Assembly (NCBI GenBank): GCA_036346275.1
Contig: CM070730.1
Location: forward strand, 43,446,918 to 43,510,917
DNA from: Otatea glauca
Taxonomy: Eukaryota > Streptophyta > Magnoliopsida > Poales > Poaceae
Length of the DNA stretch: 64,000 nt
Direction: 5' to 3'
The position numbers and the translations under genes were made by a program. The notes below the pieces were generated by a model. The model searched no databases, had not been told where the DNA came from, and worked only from the letters and a program-made list of their open reading frames with translations. Positions 34,701 to 43,917 of the stretch are shown here, piece after piece (the first letter of the stretch is position 1; each line of letters begins with the position of its first letter).

Positions 34701-34904
34701 CTTATATTCTCGGTCTTGCCTGCGTGGCTTAATAATGTAAGTTGGTCATAAGATCATACATTTAGCTATATCAATAAATGAACTATTATTCTATTATCGT
34801 TGTGTATGATGTGATATGTACCAATGTTGTCGTGTGCACTAGCGTTGATCACAGGAATAGTGCATAAACACGGTGGGTTGAATCGGTGGATTCGGGTCCT
34901 TACA
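31761..34904 (+). repeat. 5' LTR of element D
   Basis: 3144 bp, TGTAACATCCC...TCGGGTCCTTACA, pairing with 40583-43755. A TATA-like CTTTATAAGG at 32413-32422 follows a GC-rich section and is conserved at 41233-41242. ORFs at 32203-32966 on both strands come from the GC-rich section and carry no domain. Confidence 0.9.
32413..32422 (+). promoter_or_regulatory. TATA box of element D LTR
   Basis: CTTTATAAGG about 650 bp into the LTR; same position and sequence in the 3' LTR. Motif-based. Confidence 0.5.
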
Positions 34905-34908
34905 GAGG

Positions 34909-34920
34909 TGGTATCGAGCA
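34909..34920 (+). other. Primer-binding site of element D
   Basis: TGGTATCGAGCA, four bases after the LTR; equals the iMet-tRNA complement TGGTATCAGAGC with CAG read as CG. Confidence 0.75.
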
Positions 34921-35074
34921 TCTTGTTGTAGGTCTTGGCCTAGATAGTTTGGAGGTGTCTTGAGTGTGTCCAAAATTATTTTCTAAAAGAAAATCTAAGC
35001 TTGACTAATAAAACCCTCTCGACTCATCTCATTCTCTACTTCGCCTTTGCTAAATTTACCGCTTTACTTGCCGT

Positions 35075-35850
35075 TTGGGTGGAGAACTTATTCAAGTTCT
35101 TGTGAAGCGGGATGCCGATCGTTCGACCTTTGAGGAGGCGGTGGCGGCTACGCCATGGAGTGTGGAGAGTACTTTGACGCTTGAGGTTTTATCGTCCACT
35201 TTACCGAGGAGGCGGTGGTCGGTGAATGGTGTACACCGAGGATTTATTTGCAAGTTGATCATCTACGCTCGGGAGAGCGAGGAAGCTAGCGGGCCAATCA
35301 ACATCTCCGCCGAAGATTCTCGTCACGAGGTTGCAATTCAGAGGTCGCTCGACTTGCTCTTCGCCGTGTCCGCCGCGACTACGTTGACGAGCTTCACGAC
35401 TCGGTGTTCCGACTTCACCAGACGTTCAAGCATGCGAAGACGACGGATCGAGGGAGCGAGTGTGCTCTGACGCACCTTGCGAGTTCGCCCTTGCCGGGAG
35501 GATCATATGAGAGAGACTACCAGAGCCGGAGGCGTATGCGAGGCACTCGAGTAGCAGAGCAGAACTCGAGGTGACCGTGCTTGACCATCGGGATGATCAC
35601 CGAGCCGGGAGAGGCCACGAGGCGATTGAGGACGGTGGAGCGCGTGACTCGAGAGTTCAGGAGCCGGTGAGGAGTCGAGGAGGATCAGAGGAGCGAGAGT
35701 GGGAGCGGAGGGGAGTCTGAGACCCGTTGTTGCAGAGGACCCGAGAATAGGTCATCGGGATAGGTTTGCTCGATGCCGCCCACCCGCCGGTGTATGCGCG
35801 GATCGATCTCACCGGTGGTGGTGGATGAGTGAGTGTCGACCTTGAGCCGT
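35075..35850 (+). pseudogene. Additional ORF upstream of gag in element D (ORF0)
   Basis: The first part (35075-35470) contains TPWSVES, NGVHRGFICKLIIYARESEEA and PINISAEDS, and matches the ORF at the same place in element A nearly block for block. It has no ATG in a suitable position in this frame (it opens at TTG), and the downstream coiled-coil part, readable in A, is broken here after 35470 by frameshifts. I do not recognise a known domain. Conservation between two separate insertions suggests a real element protein. Confidence 0.5.
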
Positions 35851-36106
35851 GTTGAGACTCGAGTGTGAGTCGCGTCTTTAAGTTAGCCTTTACCTTTCTA
35901 GTTGACGTTAAGGTTCGTGTTTAGTTTGCTTCTTTGTATTCTTGAGTGTGCAAGTATGTGTTGCAAAGCTTGTAGGCTTAAATAAGCACCATACCAAGTT
36001 AAATAAAGAATTGTTCAGTTTGGGTATAACATATCTCCCGCTTTAGAAATTCTTACTTCTCATCTATGCTACATCTACCTTTCCTAACCTAAGAGGCAAT
36101 CATCGG

Positions 36107-37166
36107 ATGGTGAATACTCGAGAAACAACGGTGCTTCAGAAGTGGATGCGTCGAATGACAATCCCAATGATGGAGGCAGCCCTCAACCACCGCCGGTGGA
36201 CATGCGAGAACTGGGAGCATTCCTTGCAAAGCCTGAGACTCAAGCGATGCGGACAATGATGCAGCAGATGCAGCAGATGACCAATGCAGCAGTAAACCAC
36301 AACAATCCTGCAACTCAGAACAATCATGGTGGACCTCGACCTATGTCCAAGCTATCGATTTTATGAGGACTAGGCCACCAACTTTCTCTCGAAGCGTGAA
36401 CCCTTTGGAAGCCGATGATTGGCTTAGGACCATTGAGAAGAAGCCGCACATCACTCGGTGTGAAGGAAATGAGAAGGTGCTTTACGCCTCTCATCAACTG
36501 GAAGGACCGCCGCAGAGTGGTGGGAGAATTATTGTGCGCTCATGGAGCCCGCAAGAGATAACACAGGAGGAGTTCACTAATGCTTTCCGCCAGTATCATG
36601 TCCCAGAGGGAATGATGGATCTTAAGAAGGAGGAGTTCAGAGCTTTGAAGCAAGGAGGCCAACCAGTGGCCGAATTCTTGAACAAATTCACTCAATTAGC
36701 TCGCTATGCCCCTGAAGACGTAGCGACAGATAAAGCCAGACAGTCTCGTTTCATGAAGGGACTGAATTCAGGACTGCAGGTGGGACTGATTACCCACAAT
36801 TTTCCGGATTTTCAGGAGCTGGTAAATAAGGCTTTAATCCTAGAGGACAAGCGCAAAGAGCTAGGTGAAAACCGTAAGCGCTTGATGAACAATCAGGGTG
36901 GACGCCCAAACCATCTACGTTTGAGGATGTCACCACAGCAATTTGCTAGATTCCAACCACCAGCTGTGAACAGGACATCAACCCTCGCACCTCGCCCCGC
37001 CAATCGAATTTCGGACACCAAAGACAAGGCAACAATGCACTGTGGGGAAATCGGATCTGCGGTGAAGAGATGCTATACTTGCAATGAGCAGGGCACTTTT
37101 CAAATAGGTGTCCACGAAGGAGGCATCACACCGATTCGTTTCAACACTGGGAACAACACCCGCTAA
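36107..37166 (+). pseudogene. Gag of element D
   Basis: Starts MVNTR at 36107 as in A. Frame 36142-36366 has GGSPQPPPVDMRELGAFL. Frame 36363-37166 has MRTRPPTFSRSVNPLEADDWL (capsid start), YHVPEGMMDLKKEEFRALKQG, VAEFLNKFTQLARYAPEDV and FPDFQELVNKALILEDKRKE, all Tekay Gag blocks. The nucleocapsid reads RCYTCNEQGTFQ, a CCHC knuckle in which the His and last Cys are lost by a shift. The C-terminus and protease active site (37167-37560) are out of frame. Confidence 0.82.
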
Positions 37167-37249
37167 AGCACCAACATCGGGAGGAAATCGTGCACCAAGC
37201 CAAGCCGAGCAACGCGCGATCAACAAGGCGTGGAAGAATCAACCACATC

Positions 37250-37816
37250 ACCACCGATGGAGCTCGAAGAAGCGACGCGTCGTCTTGGGTAAGTTCTGGT
37301 CAACTCGATACACTTTCTGCTTTGTTTGATTACGAGCTTCGCATTCGCTTGTTTCTCAAAGTTTTGCAACCAAGAATGGATTTAAAGTGGTGAATCTTAA
37401 GTGTGTGCTCTTAGTCCAAGCCCCGGATCCGAGCTTAGATCTAGCCTTGGGTGTTTGGGAGCTAAGTTGCTTATGGATGGGATAGAATTTCTCGCGAATC
37501 TTATCTTGATAGATGCGCAATCCTAAACGTCATCCTTGGAATGGATTGGTGTCCAAGCATAAGGTCGTTTTAGATTGTGGCGAAGGATCGTGACCTTGGA
37601 AGGCCCTAGTGGCAAGAAAGTGGAGTTTCAGCGACCGCAGATTCGACAGGCGATTAACGGTCAACGATGTGAAAGCCATCAAGCATGGAAGATGTGCGAG
37701 AGCGAGAATACCGGATGTATTTCGGAAGATTTGCCAGATTGCCACGGATCGTGATATCGAGTTTGTCATCGAGTTAGCACAGTGTACAAAGACCGATATC
37801 AAAGAGACCATATCGG
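37250..37816 (+). pseudogene. Protease region of element D
   Basis: Homologous to the DSGASHSFVS and ILGMGWL region of element A but broken at nearly every CAG/CTG. Recognisable by nucleotide similarity: the loop region at 37300-37345, the second half at 37500-37570, and the PR-RT linker at 37690-37790. No open protease frame remains. Confidence 0.65.
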
Positions 37817-38776
37817 ATGCCTACCGACGAGTTAGTAGAAATGAAGAAGCAGATTGAGGAACTGCAAGAGAAAGGTTTCATTAGACCAAGTTCATCGCCG
37901 TGGGGAGCCCCGGTTTTGTTTGTTCGCAAGAAGGATGGAAGTCTTAGAATGTGCATCGACTACCGTGCACTTAATGAAGTAACGATCAAGAATAAGTATC
38001 CGTTGCCCAGGATCGACGACTTATTTGATCAGTTAAGAGGAGCTGGAGTTTTCTCCAAGATAGATCTTCGTTCAGGATACCATCAGTTGAAGATCCGAGC
38101 GGAGGATGTACCTAAGACCGCGTTTTCTACGCGATATGGACATTATGAGTTCACAGTCATGTCATTTGGATTGACTAATGCCCCAGCGTATTTCATGAAC
38201 ATGATGAATAAGGTTTTCATGGATTACTTGGATAAGTTCGTTGTGGTCTTCATAGACGATATTTTGGTTTACTCAAAGACCGAAGAAGAGCATGCAGAAC
38301 ATCTAAGGATGGTTTTAGACAGGCTGCGAGAGCATCAACTATATGCTAAGTTTAGCAAGTGTGAATTTTGGAAGGAGAAAGTTGAATTTCTCGGTCATGT
38401 AATGACTACCAAAGGAGTCGCAGTCGACCCCAGCAAAGTGGACGCAGTGTTGCACTGGGAGCCACCGAAGTCTGTTACTCAGATTCGTAGTTTTCTGGGA
38501 ATGGCGGGATATTACCGTCGGTTCATAGAAGGATTCTCGACAATTGCTAAACCCCTTACGCAGTTGTTAAAAAAGGAGAAGAAGTTTGCATGGGCCAGAG
38601 TGCGAGCAAAGTTTTATGGAATTGAAGAAACGCCTAACAACGGCCCCGTATTAGTTTTGCGGATGTGCGTAATGGATTTGACATTTCTTGTGATGCTTGA
38701 AGCAAGGTTTGGGATGCGTGTTAATGCAAGAAGGCAAAGTCGTTGCTTATGCGTCAAGACAATTAAGACCGCATGA
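37817..38776 (+). CDS. Reverse transcriptase of element D
   Basis: 319-residue open frame. It starts at MPTDELVEMKKQIEELQ, then EKGFIRPSSSPWGAPVLFVR, KDGSLRMCIDYRALNEV, VFSKIDLRSGYHQLKI (catalytic Asp), FGLTNAPAYF, and the active-site box VVFIDDILVYSK with both aspartates intact. SVTQIRSFLGMAGYYRRFIEGF marks the thumb/connection. The frame is lost around residue 265 (after KKEKKFAWARVR) before RNase H. The RT core itself looks complete. The start given is only the first ATG in an open frame of the polyprotein, not a true initiation site. Confidence 0.9.
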   Translation: MPTDELVEMKKQIEELQEKGFIRPSSSPWGAPVLFVRKKDGSLRMCIDYRALNEVTIKNKYPLPRIDDLFDQLRGAGVFSKIDLRSGYHQLKIRAEDVPKTAFSTRYGHYEFTVMSFGLTNAPAYFMNMMNKVFMDYLDKFVVVFIDDILVYSKTEEEHAEHLRMVLDRLREHQLYAKFSKCEFWKEKVEFLGHVMTTKGVAVDPSKVDAVLHWEPPKSVTQIRSFLGMAGYYRRFIEGFSTIAKPLTQLLKKEKKFAWARVRAKFYGIEETPNNGPVLVLRMCVMDLTFLVMLEARFGMRVNARRQSRCLCVKTIKTA

Positions 38777-39116
38777 AGTGAATTACCCAACGATGATTTG
38801 GAGTTAGTTTGCCGTAGTGCACGCTTTAAAGATATGGCGTCATTATCTCATAGGAAATAGATGTGAGATATATACGGACCATAAGAGTCTGAAATACATA
38901 TTCACTCAAGCTGACCTGAATATGAGACAGCGAAGATGGCTCGAGCTAATTAAGGATTATAATGTGGGAATCCATTATCATCCTGGAAAAGCCAATGTGG
39001 TGGCAGATGCCCTGAGTCGAAAAAGCCATAGCGCAAATGCATTGTCAATGGAGGATCAACCAGAATTATGCAAGGAATTTCAGAGGTTAAGATTGGAGGT
39101 CGTTCATGAGGAATGA
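38600..39116 (+). pseudogene. RNase H of element D
   Basis: The first half (38600-38816) is shifted out of frame and recognisable mainly at nucleotide level. The second half, 38817-39116, is open: MHALKIWRHYLIGNRCEIYTDHKSL with a catalytic Asp, then TQADLNMRQRRWLELIKDYN and HYHPGKANVVADALSRKSH, the conserved end of the Ty3 RNase H and connector. Confidence 0.82.
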
Positions 39117-40330
39117 TAGCTGCGCTAGAAGTAAAACCAACATTAGAGGATCAGATTAGAGAAGGTCAACAAGATGACGATAAAATTTCAAAAATCAAGG
39201 CTAAAAAGGAAGAAGGCCTAGCCATAGATTTCACTCTGGACGAACAAGGAACCATGTTCTTCAAAGGCCGAATTTGTGTGCCGGATAAAAAGGAAATAAA
39301 ACAATTGATTCTTGAGGAAGCGCATGATTCAAAGTACTCAATTCATCCAGGAAGTGCTAAAATGTACCAAGATTTGAAAGAGAGATTCTGGTGGCCAAAT
39401 ATGAAGCGTGAAGTAGCTGAACATGTTGCTTTATGTGACGTATGTCAAAGGGTAAAAGCCATGCATCAAAGACCCGCTGGTCTGTTGCAGCCGTTAAAAA
39501 TTCCGGAATGGAAGTGGGAGGAAATCGGAATGGATTTTATCACCGGTTTACCTAAGACTCAGAAAGGTTACGATTCCATTTGGGTTATCGTGGATCGTCT
39601 AACCAAGGTCGCTCATTTCATCGAGAAAGACCACTTACTAGGAGATCGTTTGGCGTAATTGTACATGTCAAGGATTGTATGTTTGCATGGAGTGCCAAAG
39701 AAGATTGTGTCGATGAGGTACCCAATTTACCTCAAGGTTTTGGAATAAGTTGCATGAAGCAATGGGAACCGTCTGAATTTCAAGATCTGACATATCACCC
39801 GCAGACGGATGGTCGGTGAAAGAGTAAATCGATTTTAGAGGATATGTTGAGAGCTTGTGCTTTAGCGTATGCCACGCCATGGGATAAATGTTTGCCATAT
39901 GCGAATTGATTATAATAATAGTTATCAAGCTAGCCTACAGATGTCACCATTCGAGGCATTGTATGGACGTGCTTGTCGTACTCGTTGAATTGGAATGAAA
40001 CGGAGAGCGTTGGTGTTTGGGCGGACATTCTCGAGGAAGCCAAAGTCAAGTCGCAATGATCGAGAGAGGTTGAAGATAGCACACCAAGATGAAAAGCTAC
40101 GCAGATAACCGTCGTCGAGATTTGAGTTTTGAACGAGAAGATCATGTGTATCTCGTGGTTACCCCTCTTAAGGGCGTTAAGAGATTTCACGTTAAAGGAA
40201 GCTTGCACCAAGATATGTCGGTCCGCTCAAGATTACGAGCCGTCGAGGAGAGGTAGCTTATCGATTAGAGTTGCCTCGATCCTTGGCAGGAGTGCATGAT
40301 GTATTCCATGTGTCGCGACTTAAGAAGTGT
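39113..40330 (+). pseudogene. Integrase of element D
   Basis: The N-terminal HHCC region and first half of the core are open to 39658: EEAHDSKYSIHPGSAKMYQDL, RFWWPNMKREVAEHVALCDV, CQRVKAMHQRPAGLLQ, WEEIGMDFITGLP (first catalytic Asp) and VIVDRLTKVAHF. Then the frame breaks at 39659. The second Asp region (39700-39760), the Glu region (HPQTDG, 39795-39815) and the C-terminal domain (VTPLKGVKRFHVK, 40155-40195) are readable in pieces. Confidence 0.82.
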
Positions 40331-40339
40331 CTCAGAGTG

Positions 40340-40560
40340 CCAACAGAACAAACCCGTTGGATGCAATAGAGTCGCAAGAAGATTTGACTTATAAAGAGCA
40401 ACCGATCGAATTTTGGATGTTATGGAGCGCAAGACCGAAGCAAGTCTATTCGCTTTGCAGAGTTCGATGGAGCAATCATTCAAAGTGAAGCCACTTGGGA
40501 GCGAGAAGAAGAATTGAAGTCGAATTCGAACCTATTCTCTAGTTAGCCCGAATCTCGAAT
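40340..40560 (+). pseudogene. Chromodomain of element D
   Basis: Homologous to 52135-52320 of A. Pieces of DVMERKTEASLF, FAEFDGAIIQSEATWEREEEL are readable with shifts; SEATWERE is the C-terminal signature of plant chromovirus chromodomains. Confidence 0.65.
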
Positions 40561-40570
40561 TCGAGATTTC

Positions 40571-40582
40571 ATTAGGGGAGGT
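40571..40582 (+). other. Polypurine tract of element D
   Basis: TTAGGGGAGGTT immediately before the 3' LTR at 40583. Confidence 0.75.
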
Positions 40583-43500
40583 TTGTAACATCCCAAAATT
40601 TGGCTTAATTAAGTTTTTATTGTTTAAAAGTGCATTTGTGATTTTCTGAATTTATTTGGATTTTTCTCGATTTATTGGAATTAAATCTTATTTCAAGTTT
40701 ATTGCTTTTATTCAAAAGTATTTAAATCGGTGCAAAGTTAAGATAAAGTTTTGCCAAAAATATTTTATTTAAGTCCGTAATGTCTCAAAGTATTTTTGAG
40801 ATTTTTCTGGATTTTTCTTGATTGTTTTATTGCCTAAAATAAATAAAATGAATTTATGGAATTAATTTAATTGAAAACCCTTTTGAAATTCATTGCAATA
40901 AAGATGTCGGGCCGAGCCCATGTCTTTGTCTTGGCGTGGGGCCGTTCCTGCGCAGCCCATTGCTTTGCACCGCTGGCCCGCTTGGCCCAAGTTCTAGAAG
41001 AGTGAACGCTAGTCGTTGGATCTTTAGTGTGCGGTGGAGATCGTGTGGGGAGGTTTCCGTTGGATTCCAAGTTGCGGTTCGATTTCTAGCGCGGAGTGCA
41101 TCGTGGCGTTGATCGTGCATCGGACGGTTCTGCATCTTCTTCTCCAGAGCGTGCCCGAGTCGGACTCTAGCGCCGCCGCCGTGTTCGTCGCGGACACCGC
41201 GCAGGAATCGGGCAAGGGAGGGACTCGTGGTGCTTTATAAGGAGCGCGCCGCGTTCGCCAGGAAGTCATGAGCAAAAACCCTAACCGCGTGACCCGAAAA
41301 CCGCCACCGCTCATTGGGATTTGGGCTAGATACCGCGCGCCGCCGTCGTGTTCTGCGATTTCGTCGGCGTCAGTGGAGCTTGAGGTTCGCAATCGAGACC
41401 CTTAGAACCGTCTCGCCGAGAAGAAGCCCCGGCGCACCTTACTTCCGCCAAGGACGCCGGAGAAGAAGGTCTCCGTGGAGGCCGCCGCCGCCATTGAAGA
41501 AGTCCTCGCCGCCGTCGTTCTGGTGATCCAGAGAAGCATCCGACCGCGTCATCAGTTTCGCCGCGTTGAGACGTTCCCGAAGGTACTCTCCGACCTCGCC
41601 GCCGACGACCCTAGGGCCCTGTGCCTCGCCGTCGACGTGGCTTGCTGGTTCGTCGCCGCGTGTCGCTCACGTGGATGCCAGATCGGACCGGGCAACGACG
41701 TGGCGCTGGCGTGGCACGTCGAATGCGCAGCGGTCGGGCGCGAAGTCGACATCGTCGCGGGCCCGCGTGTCGATGGCGAAATCACGTGGAGCAGGTGCAC
41801 CGTGAACCCGAGGAAGTCGTGGACGCGATCCATGGACCGAGGGGCACGTGTCGAGACCGAGAGCTCCAGCCAGGGCTGACGTCACGCCGACGTCATAAAT
41901 CGATTTTTCGATATAAAAATAAATCTGTTAAATTCGTATTTTCTGATTTTCTGATTTCAGTATTTATTTCAAACTTCAAAAGGCTATATCTTTTGCATCG
42001 TAACTCGGATTTGAGTGATTCCAGTTTCTAAAAATTTGTAAAATTGAGATCTATTTAATAGTGAATTTTAATTGATTTTTGGAGTTCAATTGCTCTCTGT
42101 TTTGGCATTTATTTGCTTTTCTCTTTCGGTACGCGTAGACGTTGAATTGTGCGACGCTTCGGAGGAAGATCAAGCAACCCAAGAGCAATCTCCAGATCAA
42201 GATCAGGACCTATTCCAAGGCAAGTTGTGCTTTGATCATGTTGAACCCATGTTTATAAAATTGCTATGTTTGATTTACGCTATTGCATATATTTCAAATA
42301 TACAACTGTTTCAAATTAGTTTGGGTTTAGCTAAAATACCAGATTGATCTATACCCTACCTTGTCATTGTATGCCATGATCCATTGTCACCCTAGATTGG
42401 TTTAATATAGTTGATTAATAATTATGATCAACATTGGAGGTTTAGACCGTTGTAGATTGCTTAGTCATGCCACGTCATCACATGTGTCAGAATCATTGAT
42501 AATTAATCTTGATTAATGGAATATGGAACAATATTATGAACTTGTGTGTCATGTGGGATCACACGATGAGATTGAGTTGTTGTGGCGAGTCATGTCACGC
42601 AACGATGTTGAATTGTTGATGGCACGTGGTGCTTGGTAATCAACGGGGTGATGATAACTTGGATTGGGGCAAGTGGCAAGGCGAGGAGGCCAAGGTGGGC
42701 CCGATGGGCAGATGGTATGTGGATGTCTTGCCTTGATCACACTAAGGACTTAACCTTGCAAGCCTTTGACCTGAGTCAATCATGCAACCACATGTCTGGT
42801 ATGGGCCAGCCTAGCTGAGTAATTTGCAAAGTCTTAATTTTGATACTATTGTGGTCGGTGTGAGTTTCGGGTCGGTGTAATTCACATGGCGCAAGAGGGG
42901 GCCACGGATGTGGTTTACTGAGACCATGATGTTGAAACCTTAGCGGGTAGTATCGGGTTAAGATAGAGCATTGTAAAGGCTTTGTTATAATCTCTCGCCT
43001 TTGTGGTGTTTGGTTGTATCACGTGGGTAAAGTGCATAACCTCTGCAGAGTGTGAAACTATTCGGATAGCCGTGCTTTCATGTATTGAGCAATGCTCGGG
43101 AATTACTGATTAAGGGTTAGTTTAATTAATGGACAACTTAGTTGGGATGGCGGGATGCCATATGGAAAATGAATTTGATTTAGGATTGGAAACTTGGTTT
43201 ACTTGAGAAATCTTGAATTTATTTATTATTGCTATTCGTTTTACATTCTTTACAATCTATTTACTGTATTTGTTCGTAAATGCTGCTTATTGCAAAATAG
43301 CCATGATAGCCTACCCTTTGGAATAAGCCTTACATGTAGATAAATAGAATTGCATTCTGTGCACAACTTGTTGAGTGCTTTAAGTACTCACCCTTGCCAA
43401 ACAACAATAATCAACAGTTGAAGAATCGACACCTGTGTTGGAAGATGAAGTCCAAGAAGACACGAGTCATTAGGGTCCGAGCCTTGTCGGTTGCCTGTGG

Positions 43501-43755
43501 TGATTGATGAGCTACCTACGTTTCTACTTTCCGCTGCTTAATTATTAGCTTATATTCTCAGTCTTGCCCTGCGTGGCTTAATAATGTAAGTTGGTCATAA
43601 GATCATACATTTAGCTATATCAATAAATGAACTATTATTCTATTATCGTTGTGTATGATGTGATATGTACCAATGTTAAGTCGTGTGCACTAGCGTTGAT
43701 CACAGGAATAGTGCAAGAAAACACGTGGGTTGAATCGGTGGATTCGGTCCTTACT
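40583..43755 (+). repeat. 3' LTR of element D
   Basis: About 3.17 kb; pairs with 31761-34904. It ends ...ATTCGGTCCTTAC, where the terminal CA is distorted. ORFs at 41024-42031 on both strands are chance frames in the GC-rich section. Confidence 0.9.
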
Positions 43756-43761
43756 GATAAT

Positions 43762-43904
43762 GTTCCCAGTGCTACATCACTATCACTTCTAACCTAAGAA
43801 CCGATAGTGATTATGATTAATGCTCTCCTAAGTCATCTATCACAATCGTTTCTTCCTAAAAACTTAAGAACCGGCTACGGATGAAGCGATAGTGATGTAC
43901 CATT
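43762..43904. repeat. Right subterminal array of element C, distal part
   Basis: Continues the array of 31240-31755 after element D: CATCACTATCACTTCT, AAGAACCGATAGTGAT, then diverged units up to GAAGCGATAGTGATGTACC next to the right terminus. Confidence 0.8.
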
Positions 43905-43914
43905 CGTAGTAGTG
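43905..43914. repeat. Right terminal inverted repeat of CACTA element C
   Basis: CGTAGTAGTG, complement CACTACTACG, nine of ten bases matching the left end; followed by TSD TGT. Confidence 0.9.
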
Positions 43915-43917
43915 TGT

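Larger units (their letters stand above)
31761..43755 (+). mobile_element. Element D: Tekay-type Ty3 chromovirus
   Basis: The youngest insertion, about 12.0 kb, in the right subterminal array of C. 5' LTR 31761-34904, 3' LTR 40583-43755; both begin TGTAACATCCCAAAATTTGG. Left flank GTAAT (31756-31760); the right junction reads TTAC-TGATAAT where TTACA-GTAAT is expected, so the TSD is present but altered. Internal order: iMet-type primer site, extra ORF, gag, protease, RT, RNase H, integrase, chromodomain, polypurine tract. It is related to A, with internal regions alignable throughout and LTRs of a distinct subfamily. Confidence 0.9.
18970..43914 (-). mobile_element. Element C: CACTA (En/Spm) DNA transposon, split by D
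   Basis: A CMC-superfamily transposon of about 12.9 kb once element D is removed. The ends are CACTACTACA (18970-18979) and CGTAGTAGTG (43905-43914), inverted with one mismatch, and flanked by the 3-bp TSD TGT (18967-18969, 43915-43917), the TSD length of CACTA elements. It carries subterminal repeat arrays at both ends, a third internal array, a TNP2 transposase gene and a Transposase_24/Ulp1 gene, both on the minus strand, and a captured PP2C fragment on the plus strand. It sits in the LTR of B. Confidence 0.92.
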
